Source: Arsenophonus sp052174115
Lineage (GTDB): Bacteria > Pseudomonadota > Gammaproteobacteria > Enterobacterales > Enterobacteriaceae
Direction: 5' to 3'
Assembly (NCBI GenBank): GCA_052174115.1
Contig: JBQMRX010000001.1
Location: 806,001-870,000, forward strand
Length of the DNA stretch: 64,000 nt
Within the stretch, counting starts at the first letter, position 1; the number at the start of each line of letters is the position of its first letter. Of this stretch, positions 42,325 through 52,438 are shown one piece after another. The notes under the pieces were generated by a model. The model saw nothing but the letters and a program-made list of their open reading frames with translations, was not told the origin of the DNA and searched no databases. Both the position numbers and the translations under genes were made by a program.

Positions 42325-43092
42325 TTATAATGATTCTTTTATTCTTAATAAAGAATTAACTTTATCATCTATATTTTCTATTAAGTTTTCTTTTACTTTA
42401 ATTACATGATTTTGAAAATTACCTTTATGAATTGCTTTAGTAACAGTACCTAAATAAAATTTAACTGAACGAATCGCATCATCATTACCTGGAATGATAT
42501 AATCAACACCATCTGGATTAGAGTTAGTATCAACAATTGCAAATACAGGAATACCTAAATTATTTGCTTCTTTTATCGCAATATTTTCATGTTCAGCATC
42601 AATAACAAATAAAGCATCAGGTAAACCGCCCATTTCTTTAATACCACCTAAACTATTTTCTAGTTTATTAAGTTCTCTAGTTCTAATTAATGCTTCTTTT
42701 TTCGTTAATTTATTAAATGTACCATCTTGAGATTGTATTTCTAAATCTTTTAAACGTCTAATAGACTGACGAACAGTTTTCCAGTTAGTTAGCATACCGC
42801 CTAACCAACGGTGATTAACAAAATATTGATTACAATTATTAGCTGTTTCTTTTATAGTTAAATTTGCTGCACGCTTAGTTCCAACAAATAAAATTTTACC
42901 TTTTCTTGAAGCAATTTTGGTTAGTTCAACTAATGCTTCATTAAACATTATAACAGTTTTTTCTAAATTAATAATATGAACTTTATTACGTGTTCCAAAA
43001 ATATAAGATTTCATTTTTGGATTCCAATATCGAGTTTGATGACCAAAATGAACGCCTGCCTTAAGCATATCGCGCATAAAAATAGTTACCAT
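42325..43092 (-). CDS. rpsB: 30S ribosomal protein S2
   Basis: Small-subunit protein at the head-body junction, binding S1. The 255 aa include a Lys- and Asn-rich tail a little longer than the 241-aa E. coli protein. MRDMLKAGVHFGHQTRYWNPKMKSYIFG at the start and NHRWLGGMLTNWKT are nearly identical to E. coli. GGTT-type sequence with AGAGG lies 8-12 bases before the ATG. In E. coli S2 represses its own mRNA through the leader, and a comparable leader of about 120 nt is present here. Confidence 0.97.
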   Translation of the reverse strand: MVTIFMRDMLKAGVHFGHQTRYWNPKMKSYIFGTRNKVHIINLEKTVIMFNEALVELTKIASRKGKILFVGTKRAANLTIKETANNCNQYFVNHRWLGGMLTNWKTVRQSIRRLKDLEIQSQDGTFNKLTKKEALIRTRELNKLENSLGGIKEMGGLPDALFVIDAEHENIAIKEANNLGIPVFAIVDTNSNPDGVDYIIPGNDDAIRSVKFYLGTVTKAIHKGNFQNHVIKVKENLIENIDDKVNSLLRIKESL

Positions 43093-43217
43093 TTAAACCT
43101 CTATAATTTAGTAAATTTAAGTTATTTTTAATAAACTCTCTATTCTTTTATTTATTAGAAACTCTAAAGTTGCTAAAATAAAAGCATTATGTAAATATTT
43201 TAATTTTTGCTATATTT

Positions 43218-43223
43218 ATTATA
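43218..43223 (-). promoter_or_regulatory. Predicted extended -10 of the rpsB promoter
   Basis: On the minus strand TGCTATAAT (TGn plus a consensus -10) lies about 130 bp before rpsB and is part of a 7-bp inverted repeat (TGCTATA/TATAGCA). The -35 is poor, which suits an extended -10 promoter. Transcription would start near 43211. The resulting leader could host S2 autoregulation, but I cannot show the structure. Confidence 0.45.
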
Positions 43224-43226
43224 GCA

Positions 43227-43721
43227 GAATTAAGTTTATGTTAGAGGTAATTAGATTTTTCTACAATTAATTTTTTAAATTTTAAATAAAATTCCAACAT
43301 ATTTTATATATCATAAAATAACAAAAAATACCAATTATACTTATATAATCATTTATTTGATATTTATATAAAATATTTACTAATAATTAAATATTGATTA
43401 TTTAAAATAATGATATTAATTTCTAAAAAGAACATTCATTATGATAATGCTTTATTATGTTTTATTATTAATATAGTAATATTATTAGTTTTATATTTCA
43501 TTAATATTGATTTAATTTAAAATAAATGAAATATTATTATTAAATTATTTTACATCTTTAATAACATTTATATCTTAAGTTATTAATTATTATAGTTAGT
43601 ATAACTATACTTAGTTGTTGATATAATATTAGAATATATTAATTATATTTTAATAAATATAATTAATTAATAAGTATATTATTTACTCATTAAATAAAAA
43701 TAAATAGGCAGAATAGAATTT
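43227..43721. other. Divergent rpsB/map region
   Basis: Holds start signals for both genes. In E. coli the same divergent arrangement carries the small RNA tff/t44 overlapping the rpsB leader. No such RNA can be distinguished here. Sequence near map is A/T only. Confidence 0.45.
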
Positions 43722-44519
43722 ATGGCTATCTTAATTAAAACAGAAAAAGATATTCAGAAAATGCGTATCGCCGGACATTTAGCAGCAGAAGTGTTAGAGA
43801 TTATCGAACCTTATATAAAGCCTGGTATTTCTACTGGTAAACTTGATTGTATTTGTCATTCACATATTCTAGAAAAACAAAAAGCTACTTCAGCTTGTTT
43901 AAATTATAATAAATTTCCTAAGTCTATTTGTACTTCTGTTAACGATGTTATTTGTCATGGTATTCCTAGTGATGAAAAAATATTAAAAGAAGGTGATATT
44001 ATTAATATTGACGTTACTGTTATTAAAAACGGTTTTCATGGTGATACGTCAAAAATGTTTATTGTTGGTAAACCAACTATTCAAGGAGAACGATTATGTA
44101 AGGTAACACAAGCTAGTCTTTATCTGTCTTTAAAAATGATTAAACCTGGTATTCGTTTACGAATTATAGGTCAAACAATTCAAAAATTTGTTGAACAATA
44201 TCATTTTTCTGTTGTGCGTGAATATTGTGGACATGGTATTGGGAAGGTTTTTCATGAAAAACCTCAAATATTACATTATGATGCTGATGATGGTGGCGTG
44301 ATATTAAAAAAAGGTATGACATTTACTATCGAACCAATGATAAATACAAACGACCATCGTGTTAGAACAATGAAAGATGGTTGGACAGTAAAAACAAAAG
44401 ATCGAGGCTTATCAGCACAATATGAGCATACTTTAGCTGTTACAGATAATGGATGTGAAATTTTAACATTAAGAAAAGAAGAAGAAAAGTTTATTTCTAA
44501 TATATTAGTAAATATATAA
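43722..44519 (+). CDS. map: Methionine aminopeptidase type I
   Basis: Removes the initiator methionine from new proteins. 265 aa (264 in E. coli). The five metal ligands are in place: Asp97 (NIDVT), Asp108 (GDTSK), His171 (CGHGIG), Glu in TIEPM and Glu in QYEHT. Divergent from rpsB as in E. coli. AGGCAGAAT lies before the ATG. Confidence 0.97.
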   Translation: MAILIKTEKDIQKMRIAGHLAAEVLEIIEPYIKPGISTGKLDCICHSHILEKQKATSACLNYNKFPKSICTSVNDVICHGIPSDEKILKEGDIINIDVTVIKNGFHGDTSKMFIVGKPTIQGERLCKVTQASLYLSLKMIKPGIRLRIIGQTIQKFVEQYHFSVVREYCGHGIGKVFHEKPQILHYDADDGGVILKKGMTFTIEPMINTNDHRVRTMKDGWTVKTKDRGLSAQYEHTLAVTDNGCEILTLRKEEEKFISNILVNI

Positions 44520-46795
44520 TTTTTAATTGAATTTTATAATAATTTTGAGATTTTATCTCAGTTATATTATTTTTAATATTTCTATTATTTTTTAATAATC
44601 TTATAATTAAATTTTTTTAATAGAGTTTATTATAAAACTTTATAAAATAAAGACTTTATTATTTTTAATATCATCTAAAAATTTCTTCTTTTATTTTTAT
44701 AAAAAATAACTAAAAATATTTTAGTAATAAATTGCTAAAATTAGATTTATTATTATCTATAATTGTTATTATTTTATTTAATATATTTTCTTAAATAACT
44801 GTACTTTATAAAATAAAAAACATTAAAAAAATTATTCAATTGTATTTAATCATAATGAATAACATTAATAATAATTAATAAAATTATTTAAATATAATTT
44901 TATTAATTATAAATTAGCATTCTAGATTTAAAATAAGATTATTATTAGTAATATTAATTATTTTATTATTCTATTATAAGATTTAAAATCTTAAATTATT
45001 TACAGAGTAAAGCGTTAAGTAAAATAGTATTTATTTTGTTAGATAAATAAATTTTTTACTTTAATTAAATTATTTGAATTAAAGTTAATTTGTAATAATT
45101 CATTTATATTTATGATATTATAATAAATAATAATTATTAATATTATTTAATAATTTTATAAATTTTATTATCAATAACTTAGTAGTTAATATTTATATTA
45201 ACATAAATTTTATAATATTAAAGATATAAATTTTAATTAAATATTAAAATAATACAGATAAATTATATGATATTTATATATTATTATAAGTTTCGGAAAA
45301 ATTAAATTTTTATATAATAATTAGTTTATTTTTTATTTATTTAAAATAAATAAATTTTACAGTAAGTATATTTAAAGAGTAATATTACCTATTATAAAAA
45401 AATATTTATCAAATAACTAAAATATAATATTTTATATTATAATCATTTAATAAAATTTTTTTAGAAAAAATTAAGTTAATAATTTATTTTTTCATATTGA
45501 ATAAATTTAATATATTAAAAATTTTTATTAAAAATAAAAACACATAAATATTAAAAATATGATTAATTAGAATAAATTAATTTCATTTTATAAAAAATTT
45601 ATTAAACTTCCATAAAATTTTAATTTTTCCTAAAAGTTTTTTATTATTTAGTACCACATCTTTATAATGGTAAAAATTATTATTCCTATAAACTAGATAA
45701 TATATTCAGTATTTGTATGCTAGTTCAGTAAATATTATTAAATAAATATAATTTAATTTTTTATACTTATATTGTTGATAAATAAATTATATTTTCATGG
45801 TAAAAATTGATTATTTTAATTATTAAAATAATCAATACTAATATTAGTCACGAATTGTTATTTATTTTAACTTTACTTGTTTTAAAACTTTATATTTAAA
45901 AGATATTTTCATATTATTAGTATAGTTAAAATAAGATTATTTTAAATCTTATGTAAAAATATAAAATATTTTTTATTAGCTAATAATAAATTATGTAAAT
46001 ATAGTTCATTTTAAATATTCTTATTCGTCAAGTATTTTTTACTGTTAGTAATTTAAGCTTATTCCATATAATATTTAAAATTTTATTTTTATTAAATAAT
46101 TTGCTATTAAATTAAAATTAAAAAATTATCTAGATTATTTTATCCTATAATATATAGTAATTTTTTCTTGTTCTTGATTTAATTTTATTAAACTAAAATT
46201 TAATTTATATTTCATATTAAATGTTACTATTTATTTTAGTTACTCAAGAATTTTATAGATAAAATTTTAATATTGATAATTATGAATATTACTAATAGAA
46301 ATAATTTTATGATAAAGATATTTTTTTAATATTAAATATTAAAAATAATTACTTTATAATAAATAACCATAAAAATACGTTTAGTAAGTTTTTATTAAAA
46401 AAATCAAGATTAAAGATAGAAAAATATTAAAGGAAGATAATATTTTATTATAGATTTTTTTATTTTATTTTAATATTTAAACTAAAATTTATTTTTACTA
46501 AATTAAAGTGATAAATAAACTTTTATACATAATTTATTAAACTTAATTAATTTAAATTATTAATATAAATCAGTAATATTTTTACTAAAATAATCATATT
46601 ATTATATGGAAGAGTTAAGAATTTAACAATTTTAAAAAATTAAAGATCTACTTGTATTTATTGATTAAAATAATTAAACGATTGATTAAAATATAAAATA
46701 AAAATTAATAAAAAATAAATTAAATTTTAATTTTGATTTTAATTGATAAAAAATAAACATTTTAAATAATTAAAATAGAGAGAATAAATAATTTT
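44520..46795. other. 2.3-kb decayed gap where glnD is expected
   Basis: In E. coli glnD lies between map and dapD on the same strand. Here the length is close to a glnD gene (about 2.7 kb) but the sequence is eroded to A/T with no readable domain. Inverted repeats: a weak 6-bp stem at 44546-44560 that could terminate map, perfect 17-bp arms at 44871-44887/44894-44910, and 14-bp arms at 45806-45836. Confidence 0.5.
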
Positions 46796-47620
46796 ATGGA
46801 GAAACTTAAAAATATCATTGAAAATGCTTTTGATTATCGAAAAAAAATAACACTAATAAAAAAAAATATTCAATTAAGTGATGCAATTAATCAGGTTATT
46901 GCTAAACTTGATAAAGGTCAGTTAAGGGTTGCTAATAAAATAAATGGACAATGGATAACTCATCAATGGCTTAAAAAAGCGGTATTACTTTCTTTTTATA
47001 TTAATGATAATCAATTAATTAAAGGTGCAGAAAGCCACTATTTTGATAAAATAACAATGAAGTTTGCTGAGTATGATTATGCTCGTTTTCAAAAAGAAGG
47101 ATTGAGAGTTGTTCCACCAGCAACAGCTCGAAAAGGTGCTTTTATAGCTAAAAATACTGTTTTAATGCCATCTTATGTTAATATTGGCTCTTATATTGAT
47201 GAAGGAAGTATGATTGATACTTGGGCAACAGTTGGTTCTTGTGCACAAATTGGGAAAAATGTTCATTTATCTGGTGGTGTTGGAATTGGAGGTGTATTAG
47301 AACCATTACAAACTAATCCAACAATTATTGAAGATAATTGTTTTATTGGAGCTCGTTCTGAAATTGTTGAAGGTGTTATTGTTGAAGAAGGCTCTGTTAT
47401 TTCAATGGGCGTTTATATTGGACAAAGTACTAAAATTTACGACAAAGAAACTGGTAAAATTTTTTATGGTCGAATTCCTGCAACTTCTGTTGTTGTTCCA
47501 GGTAATTTACCATCTAAAGATGGTAAATATAGTTTATATTGTGCTATTATTATAAAAAAAATTGATGAAAAAACTAGAAAAAAAATTAACATCAATGAAT
47601 TTTTAAGAAAAATACATTAA
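46796..47620 (+). CDS. dapD: 2,3,4,5-tetrahydropyridine-2,6-dicarboxylate N-succinyltransferase
   Basis: Succinylase branch of lysine/diaminopimelate synthesis, feeding peptidoglycan. 274 aa, exactly the E. coli length. N-terminal helical domain, then hexapeptide repeats: GLRVVPPATARKGAFIA, YVNIGSYIDEGSMIDTWATVGSCAQIGKNVHLSGGVGIGGVLEPL, then the acceptor site. It ends in the usual ININEFLRKIH-type tail. GAGAG is placed upstream of the ATG. Confidence 0.97.
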   Translation: MEKLKNIIENAFDYRKKITLIKKNIQLSDAINQVIAKLDKGQLRVANKINGQWITHQWLKKAVLLSFYINDNQLIKGAESHYFDKITMKFAEYDYARFQKEGLRVVPPATARKGAFIAKNTVLMPSYVNIGSYIDEGSMIDTWATVGSCAQIGKNVHLSGGVGIGGVLEPLQTNPTIIEDNCFIGARSEIVEGVIVEEGSVISMGVYIGQSTKIYDKETGKIFYGRIPATSVVVPGNLPSKDGKYSLYCAIIIKKIDEKTRKKININEFLRKIH

Positions 47621-48508
47621 AATTTATCATAATAAATTATTAATTATATATATTTATTAATTAAAAAATTTAAATATTATTTAAATTTAAAATATTAATA
47701 AAAAATATATTCTTTATTAAAAATCAATTTTTAATATTTTAAAATATCTCTTTTTTGAAGATAAAAAATAATAAATTTATATTAAAACATATTATAATAA
47801 ATATTAAATTAAATATAATTTAAAATAAATATAAATAATTTTTTATTATTTAGAATGATTTTTGATCATATATAATAAAATTATTAAAATTAAATTAAAA
47901 TTAAAAATTCTTTAAATATTTTATTAAAAATTTATTTATTTACGATATTAAGCCGTTTAAAAATTAAATTTATATTTTAATTAATTAACTAACATAAAAA
48001 TTAATACTAGAGTTTATAATATAAATAAATATTGACTCTTGAATTTAATACAATAATTAACTAATTAAACTTTAATAATAAGTACTTAAAAAAAATAATT
48101 TTACTTTAAGTATATATAAATTATTGACAACTATTAAATTTAGATATTTTAAAAACATCTAAAATATTTAATTAAAAAAATAGATAATAAAGAATATGAA
48201 ATATAGCATTTTAATGTAAATTAAATTATTAATAATATATAATAAAATTATTTATTATAATATATATTATATGAAATTTTAATTAATATTTTAAAAAATT
48301 ACATTAAGATATAAAAAATAAAACTTAAAATTTAAACTTAAATTTAAATTAAAGTAAAATAGTAATTTATTTTATAAAATATTCAACATTAATAAATAAT
48401 GAATAATTATGATTAAAAACTTCAAAATATAATAATTTCTCAGTTATAATATAAAAAAAATAATATCTTTAGTTTTATTATAAAAAATTGAATACTAATA
48501 AAAGATAT
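47621..48508. other. Gap after dapD
   Basis: No genes seen; almost pure A/T. It leads to the very long palindrome at 48509-48578. Confidence 0.5.
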
Positions 48509-48578
48509 ATTTGTACTTTACTGAATTTTTTAAAGATAAAAAATTTTTTATCTTTAAAAAATTCAGTAAAGTACAAAT
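48509..48578. repeat. 70-bp perfect palindrome
   Basis: Every base from 48509 to 48543 pairs with 48578 back to 48544, with no loop and no mismatch. The arms include TTGTACTTTACTGAA, so it is not simple AT alternation. It lies 145 bp past tRNA-Leu and 890 bp past dapD. It could be a second terminator of the tRNA transcript, a relic terminator or a structural element. Confidence 0.8.
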
Positions 48579-48616
48579 CATTAAAATAATTTTTACAAAA
48601 AATAAAAGTAAATAAA

Positions 48617-48663
48617 TTTATATAATTAATATTAAGTTAATAACTTAATATTAATTATATAAA
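48617..48663 (-). terminator. Palindrome downstream of tRNA-Leu
   Basis: Perfect 23-bp arms (48617-48639 and 48641-48663) around one A. On the minus strand the stem is followed by a T-rich stretch. Its place 60 bp past the tRNA-Leu end fits the terminator of the Gly-Cys-Leu tRNA transcript. Confidence 0.65.
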
Positions 48664-48722
48664 AGCAATAATAATTTAATTTTATTTTTTAATCTTTAGT
48701 AATAAAAAATGTTCTTATATAA

Positions 48723-48806
48723 TGCCCAGAGCGGGAATTGAACCCACACAGCTTTAAAGCCGAGGGATTTTAAGTCCCTTGTGTCTACCGATTTCACCAT
48801 CTGGGC
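48723..48806 (-). tRNA. leuZ: tRNA-Leu (UAA)
   Basis: 84-nt class II tRNA with a long variable arm (CUCGGCUUUAAAGCUG). Acceptor GCCCAGA pairs with UCUGGGC, the anticodon loop reads ACUUAAAAU with anticodon UAA, and the T loop is GGUUCAAUUC. Order Gly-Cys-Leu beside pgsA matches E. coli glyW-cysT-leuZ. CCA is not encoded (the next bases are TTA). Confidence 0.96.
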
Positions 48807-48816
48807 TAAATTCTGT

Positions 48817-48887
48817 AGGCGCGGCTCGGAGTCGAACCGAGGTATACGGATTTGCAATCCGTTACATGGCCACTCTGTCAACGCGCC
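48817..48887 (-). tRNA. cysT: tRNA-Cys (GCA)
   Basis: 71 nt. Acceptor GGCGCGU with CGCGCC plus discriminator U, anticodon GCA in AUUGCAAAU, T loop GGUUCGACUCC. CCA is not encoded; the bases after the discriminator are ACA, one change from CCA. Single tRNA-Cys type, ten bases from leuZ. Confidence 0.97.
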
Positions 48888-48920
48888 ATATTTTATAAAT
48901 TTATTTATATAAATATACAT

Positions 48921-48996
48921 TGGAGCGAGAAACGAGACTTGAACTCGCGACCCCGATCTTGGCAAGATCGTGCTCTACCAACTGAGCTATTCCCGC
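48921..48996 (-). tRNA. glyW: tRNA-Gly (GCC)
   Basis: 76 nt including an encoded CCA (48921-48923). Acceptor GCGGGAA with UUCUCGC (one mismatch-type pair), D loop AGCUCAGUUGGUAGAGC, anticodon GCC in CUUGCCAAG. Nearly identical to E. coli glyW. First gene of the three-tRNA transcript, 141 bp after pgsA. Confidence 0.97.
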
Positions 48997-49137
48997 ATTT
49001 TAATTATTTTAAGATTATTTTATACTAAATTTAACTCTATTTATAACTTACTTCATTGCATTTTACTTGTTTCTTATATTGAGTCAATATTATTTATTTA
49101 TTAATTTAGTTCATTTGTTAATTTTTTAAATATTTTA

Positions 49138-49689
49138 TCATGTTCTATTTAAAGCTTTCTTTGCTGAAAATAAATATTGAAACATAGACCAAAATGTTAA
49201 AATAACTGCAAAATAAAGCAATATAATAGTAATTACTTTAACTTGAATATTAGGATGCCATAATAATCCAACTAATGAAATCATTTGAGTTATTGTTTTA
49301 AATTTTCCAATCCATGAAACAGCCACACAACTACGTTTGTCTATTTTTGTCATGCATTCCCGTAGTGATGAAATGGTAATTTCACGTATAATCATAGTTA
49401 CTGTAGGTAATGTAATCCACCAAGCATGATAATATTCAGTTACCAATACTAATGCTGTTACTACCATAATCTTATCAGCAACTGGATCTAAAAATGTACC
49501 AAATTTAGTTGTTTGTTGCAAAAGTCTAGCAAGAAAACCATCAAATAAATCAGTTAACGCAGCAATAACAAAGAGAAATGCACAAACAAAAGGTGCCCAA
49601 TAAAAAGGAAGATAAAAAAATAATACAAAAAATGGAATCAATATGATACGGAAAAGTGTTAACAACGTTGGAGTATTTAATTGCATCAT
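49138..49689 (-). CDS. pgsA: CDP-diacylglycerol-glycerol-3-phosphate 3-phosphatidyltransferase
   Basis: Makes phosphatidylglycerophosphate, the precursor of phosphatidylglycerol and cardiolipin, in the inner membrane. 183 aa (182 in E. coli). The CDP-alcohol phosphotransferase signature is complete: DLFDGFLAR, then TKFGTFLDPVADK (about residues 45-75). Four or five hydrophobic segments. Lies 55 bp from uvrC and ahead of glyW, as in E. coli. Confidence 0.96.
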   Translation of the reverse strand: MMQLNTPTLLTLFRIILIPFFVLFFYLPFYWAPFVCAFLFVIAALTDLFDGFLARLLQQTTKFGTFLDPVADKIMVVTALVLVTEYYHAWWITLPTVTMIIREITISSLRECMTKIDKRSCVAVSWIGKFKTITQMISLVGLLWHPNIQVKVITIILLYFAVILTFWSMFQYLFSAKKALNRT

Positions 49690-49744
49690 GTTCTATAATT
49701 ATTTATCTAAATAAAATATTATATATACAATTTCACTAAACTTA

Positions 49745-51574
49745 TCACTTTAATATATTAAAAATTTTTTCTGCTAGTATATATGAAATCGTTGGTAATT
49801 TTCTAATTTCATTTATACTTGCATTATGAAGAACTTGTAAACTTCCAATATATTTAAGTAATATTTGACGACGTTTAGGACCTATACCTTTAATAGAATC
49901 TAAAATATTAGTATTTTTAATTTTTTCTCTACGTTTACGATGTCCTCTAATTGCATAATTATGTGATTCATTGCGAATATTTTGTATTAAGTGTAATGCA
50001 GATGAATTAGGTGACAACGAAAAACCCTTACCATTAGGTTTTAAAAATAATGTTTCTAATCCTGTTTTATGAGTATATTTTTTAGCTACTCCTATTATTT
50101 TTGGTTTATAAACATCCCAATTAACATTTAATGTTTTAAATACATTTATTGCTTTAGCTAATTGTCCTTTTCCACCATCAATAAGAATAAGATCTGGTAC
50201 TTTACTTTCATTTATATGTTTATTATAATGTTTAGTCAAAACTTGATACATAGCAGCATAATCATCGCCTGGTGTAATATTATTTATATTATAACGACGA
50301 TATTCAGAATACAATGGTCCATTATTATCAAAAACAACACAAGATGCTACAGTTTGTTGTCCTGAAATATGACTAACATCAAAACATTCTATTCTATAAA
50401 TTTTTTTTAATTCAAGCAAATTAGCTAATGCTTCTATTTTTTTGTGAATAATAGATCGTTCTGAAATTTTTTTTGCTAATGCTATTTTTGCATTAGTACG
50501 AGCTAAATTTAAAAGCGTAGATTTTATTCCATGCGGTTGTATTTGAATTTTAATTTCATGCTTTGCTTTTTTAGTTAAAAAATTAGCTAATATTGTTTTT
50601 TCTTCTAAAAAAAAATCCAATAATATTTCTGTCGGTAAATTATGAATTTTACTATCCTGTAAATAAAATTGACTTAAAAATCCTTGAACAACTTCATTTA
50701 ATTCTGTATTTACTGGGATTATTGGATAATAATTACGACTATCAATTACTCGTCCTTGACGAATAAAAAGAACATGAATACATGTAATACTTAAATTATA
50801 AGCAATGCTAATTACATCTAAATTTTGTATATTATCAATGATAAACTGTTGCTTTGTTACTATTTTAACAGCTTCTATTTGATCACGATAATTTGCCGCA
50901 CTTTCAAAATTAAGATTTTGGCTAGCCTTCTGCATATTTTTAGTTAATTGATCAAGAACTTTTTGATCTTTACCTAATAAAAATAAACGAACATATTTTA
51001 CTTGTTGTTGATATTCTTTATCAGTAACTAATCCTTTAATACAAGGACCAAGGCAACGATTGATATGATATTTTAGACATACCCTAGAACGATTACGATA
51101 AACACTATTTTCACACTGACGCAATTGAAAAATTTTTTCTAATAAAATTAGTGTTTCTTTGACAGCGTGAACACTTGGAAATGGACCAAAATAATCGCCA
51201 TTTACTTTTATAGTACCACGATATATAGTTAAACGAGGATGTTTATCTGAGCTTAAAAAAATATATGGATAAGATTTATCATCTTTTAGTAAAACATTAT
51301 AATGAGGCTGATAAAATTTAATATAATTATATTCAAGTAATAAAGCTTCTGTTTCTGTATCTGTTATAGTAACGTCAATTTGAGCAATATTTTTAACAAG
51401 TTGTTTAGTTTTACGATTTGTTATTTGTTCTTTAAAATAAGTTGTTAAACGTTTTTTTAAATCTTTTGCTTTACCGACATAAATAACTTTTTCAAGTGCA
51501 TTATACATACGATATACACCTGGTCGATTAACTACAGTTTGTAAAAATGTTTTTGGTTCAAATAATTTTAGCAC
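49745..51574 (-). CDS. uvrC: UvrABC excinuclease subunit C
   Basis: Makes both incisions in nucleotide excision repair. 609 aa (610 in E. coli). N-terminal GIY-YIG nuclease (GVYRMY, VIYVGKAKDLKKRL at about 19-44), the Cys cluster CLKYHINRCLGPC, UVR motif near 205-240, RNase H-like endonuclease core (ECFDVSHISGQQTVAS, LILIDGGKGQL), and the C-terminal helix-hairpin-helix pair (GIGPKRRQILLKYIG, LPTISYILAEKIF). The start is GTG; no ATG fits the conserved N-terminus. Retention of excision repair is worth noting, though UvrA and UvrB are outside this window. Confidence 0.97.
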   Translation of the reverse strand: MLKLFEPKTFLQTVVNRPGVYRMYNALEKVIYVGKAKDLKKRLTTYFKEQITNRKTKQLVKNIAQIDVTITDTETEALLLEYNYIKFYQPHYNVLLKDDKSYPYIFLSSDKHPRLTIYRGTIKVNGDYFGPFPSVHAVKETLILLEKIFQLRQCENSVYRNRSRVCLKYHINRCLGPCIKGLVTDKEYQQQVKYVRLFLLGKDQKVLDQLTKNMQKASQNLNFESAANYRDQIEAVKIVTKQQFIIDNIQNLDVISIAYNLSITCIHVLFIRQGRVIDSRNYYPIIPVNTELNEVVQGFLSQFYLQDSKIHNLPTEILLDFFLEEKTILANFLTKKAKHEIKIQIQPHGIKSTLLNLARTNAKIALAKKISERSIIHKKIEALANLLELKKIYRIECFDVSHISGQQTVASCVVFDNNGPLYSEYRRYNINNITPGDDYAAMYQVLTKHYNKHINESKVPDLILIDGGKGQLAKAINVFKTLNVNWDVYKPKIIGVAKKYTHKTGLETLFLKPNGKGFSLSPNSSALHLIQNIRNESHNYAIRGHRKRREKIKNTNILDSIKGIGPKRRQILLKYIGSLQVLHNASINEIRKLPTISYILAEKIFNILK

Positions 51575-52438
51575 TAAAATAAAACTCTTTATTTAAATTA
51601 AGCTATTTATTACAATTATATAAATCATCCTATTATTATTAGGAATTTTAATTCATTATTTAGTAGATTTATAATTATTTGTTTTTATATTTAAATTAAA
51701 TTTTTCATATTTTATTGAATGAATATATTATATATTATTATAGATATAGTTTTTAATCTATGATTAAAAAAAATATTTTAAATATTTTTAATTTTTAATT
51801 AATTTATATTTAATTATATTTAAATTTAAAAAAAATAATTTTTATTTTTGATATTTGACTCGTTTATATAAAACGATTAAATATATAAATTATTTTATAT
51901 TTTTTATTTTATTGAACATAAATCAAATTTAAAATTTAATATATTTATTATATTAAATTAATAAATATATATAAAATAAATATTTATTTTTAAATTTTCA
52001 TAAAATAAAATTAAATAATATTTTTTCTTATAAATAACATTAAAATTAATAATAGTTATTATATTAATATATATAAAATATTATCAATTAAATAATTATA
52101 AATTTAATACTAATTTAATTTTATTTATTTTATTGTTAAAAATACTTATTATAAAAAAATATTTTTTCAATATATTATTTATTTAATCTATTTTAAATAA
52201 ATAATATAATATTAATAATTATATCATATATATTATTTTATAAAGACAAAGTATATTAATATATCACTATAATTTTTTAAAAAGTTATTTAGTAAAAATA
52301 TACTGATTTTATATTAATATTAATTATATATTTATTATAATCATTAAATATAACAATTTTTAAAATTAATATTTTTAATTAAAATAATTAAATTATTATA
52401 TGATTAATTATATAATAATTTTTAATAAAATATATATT
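51575..52438. other. Gap between uvrC and dtpA
   Basis: In E. coli uvrY lies upstream of uvrC; no trace here. Almost pure A/T, nothing else recognised. Confidence 0.5.

Noticed and set aside
48696..48965. 89-codon open frame on the minus strand
   Set aside because: It runs through the tRNA-Leu, tRNA-Cys and part of the tRNA-Gly genes; the reading frame is a by-product of the tRNA sequences.
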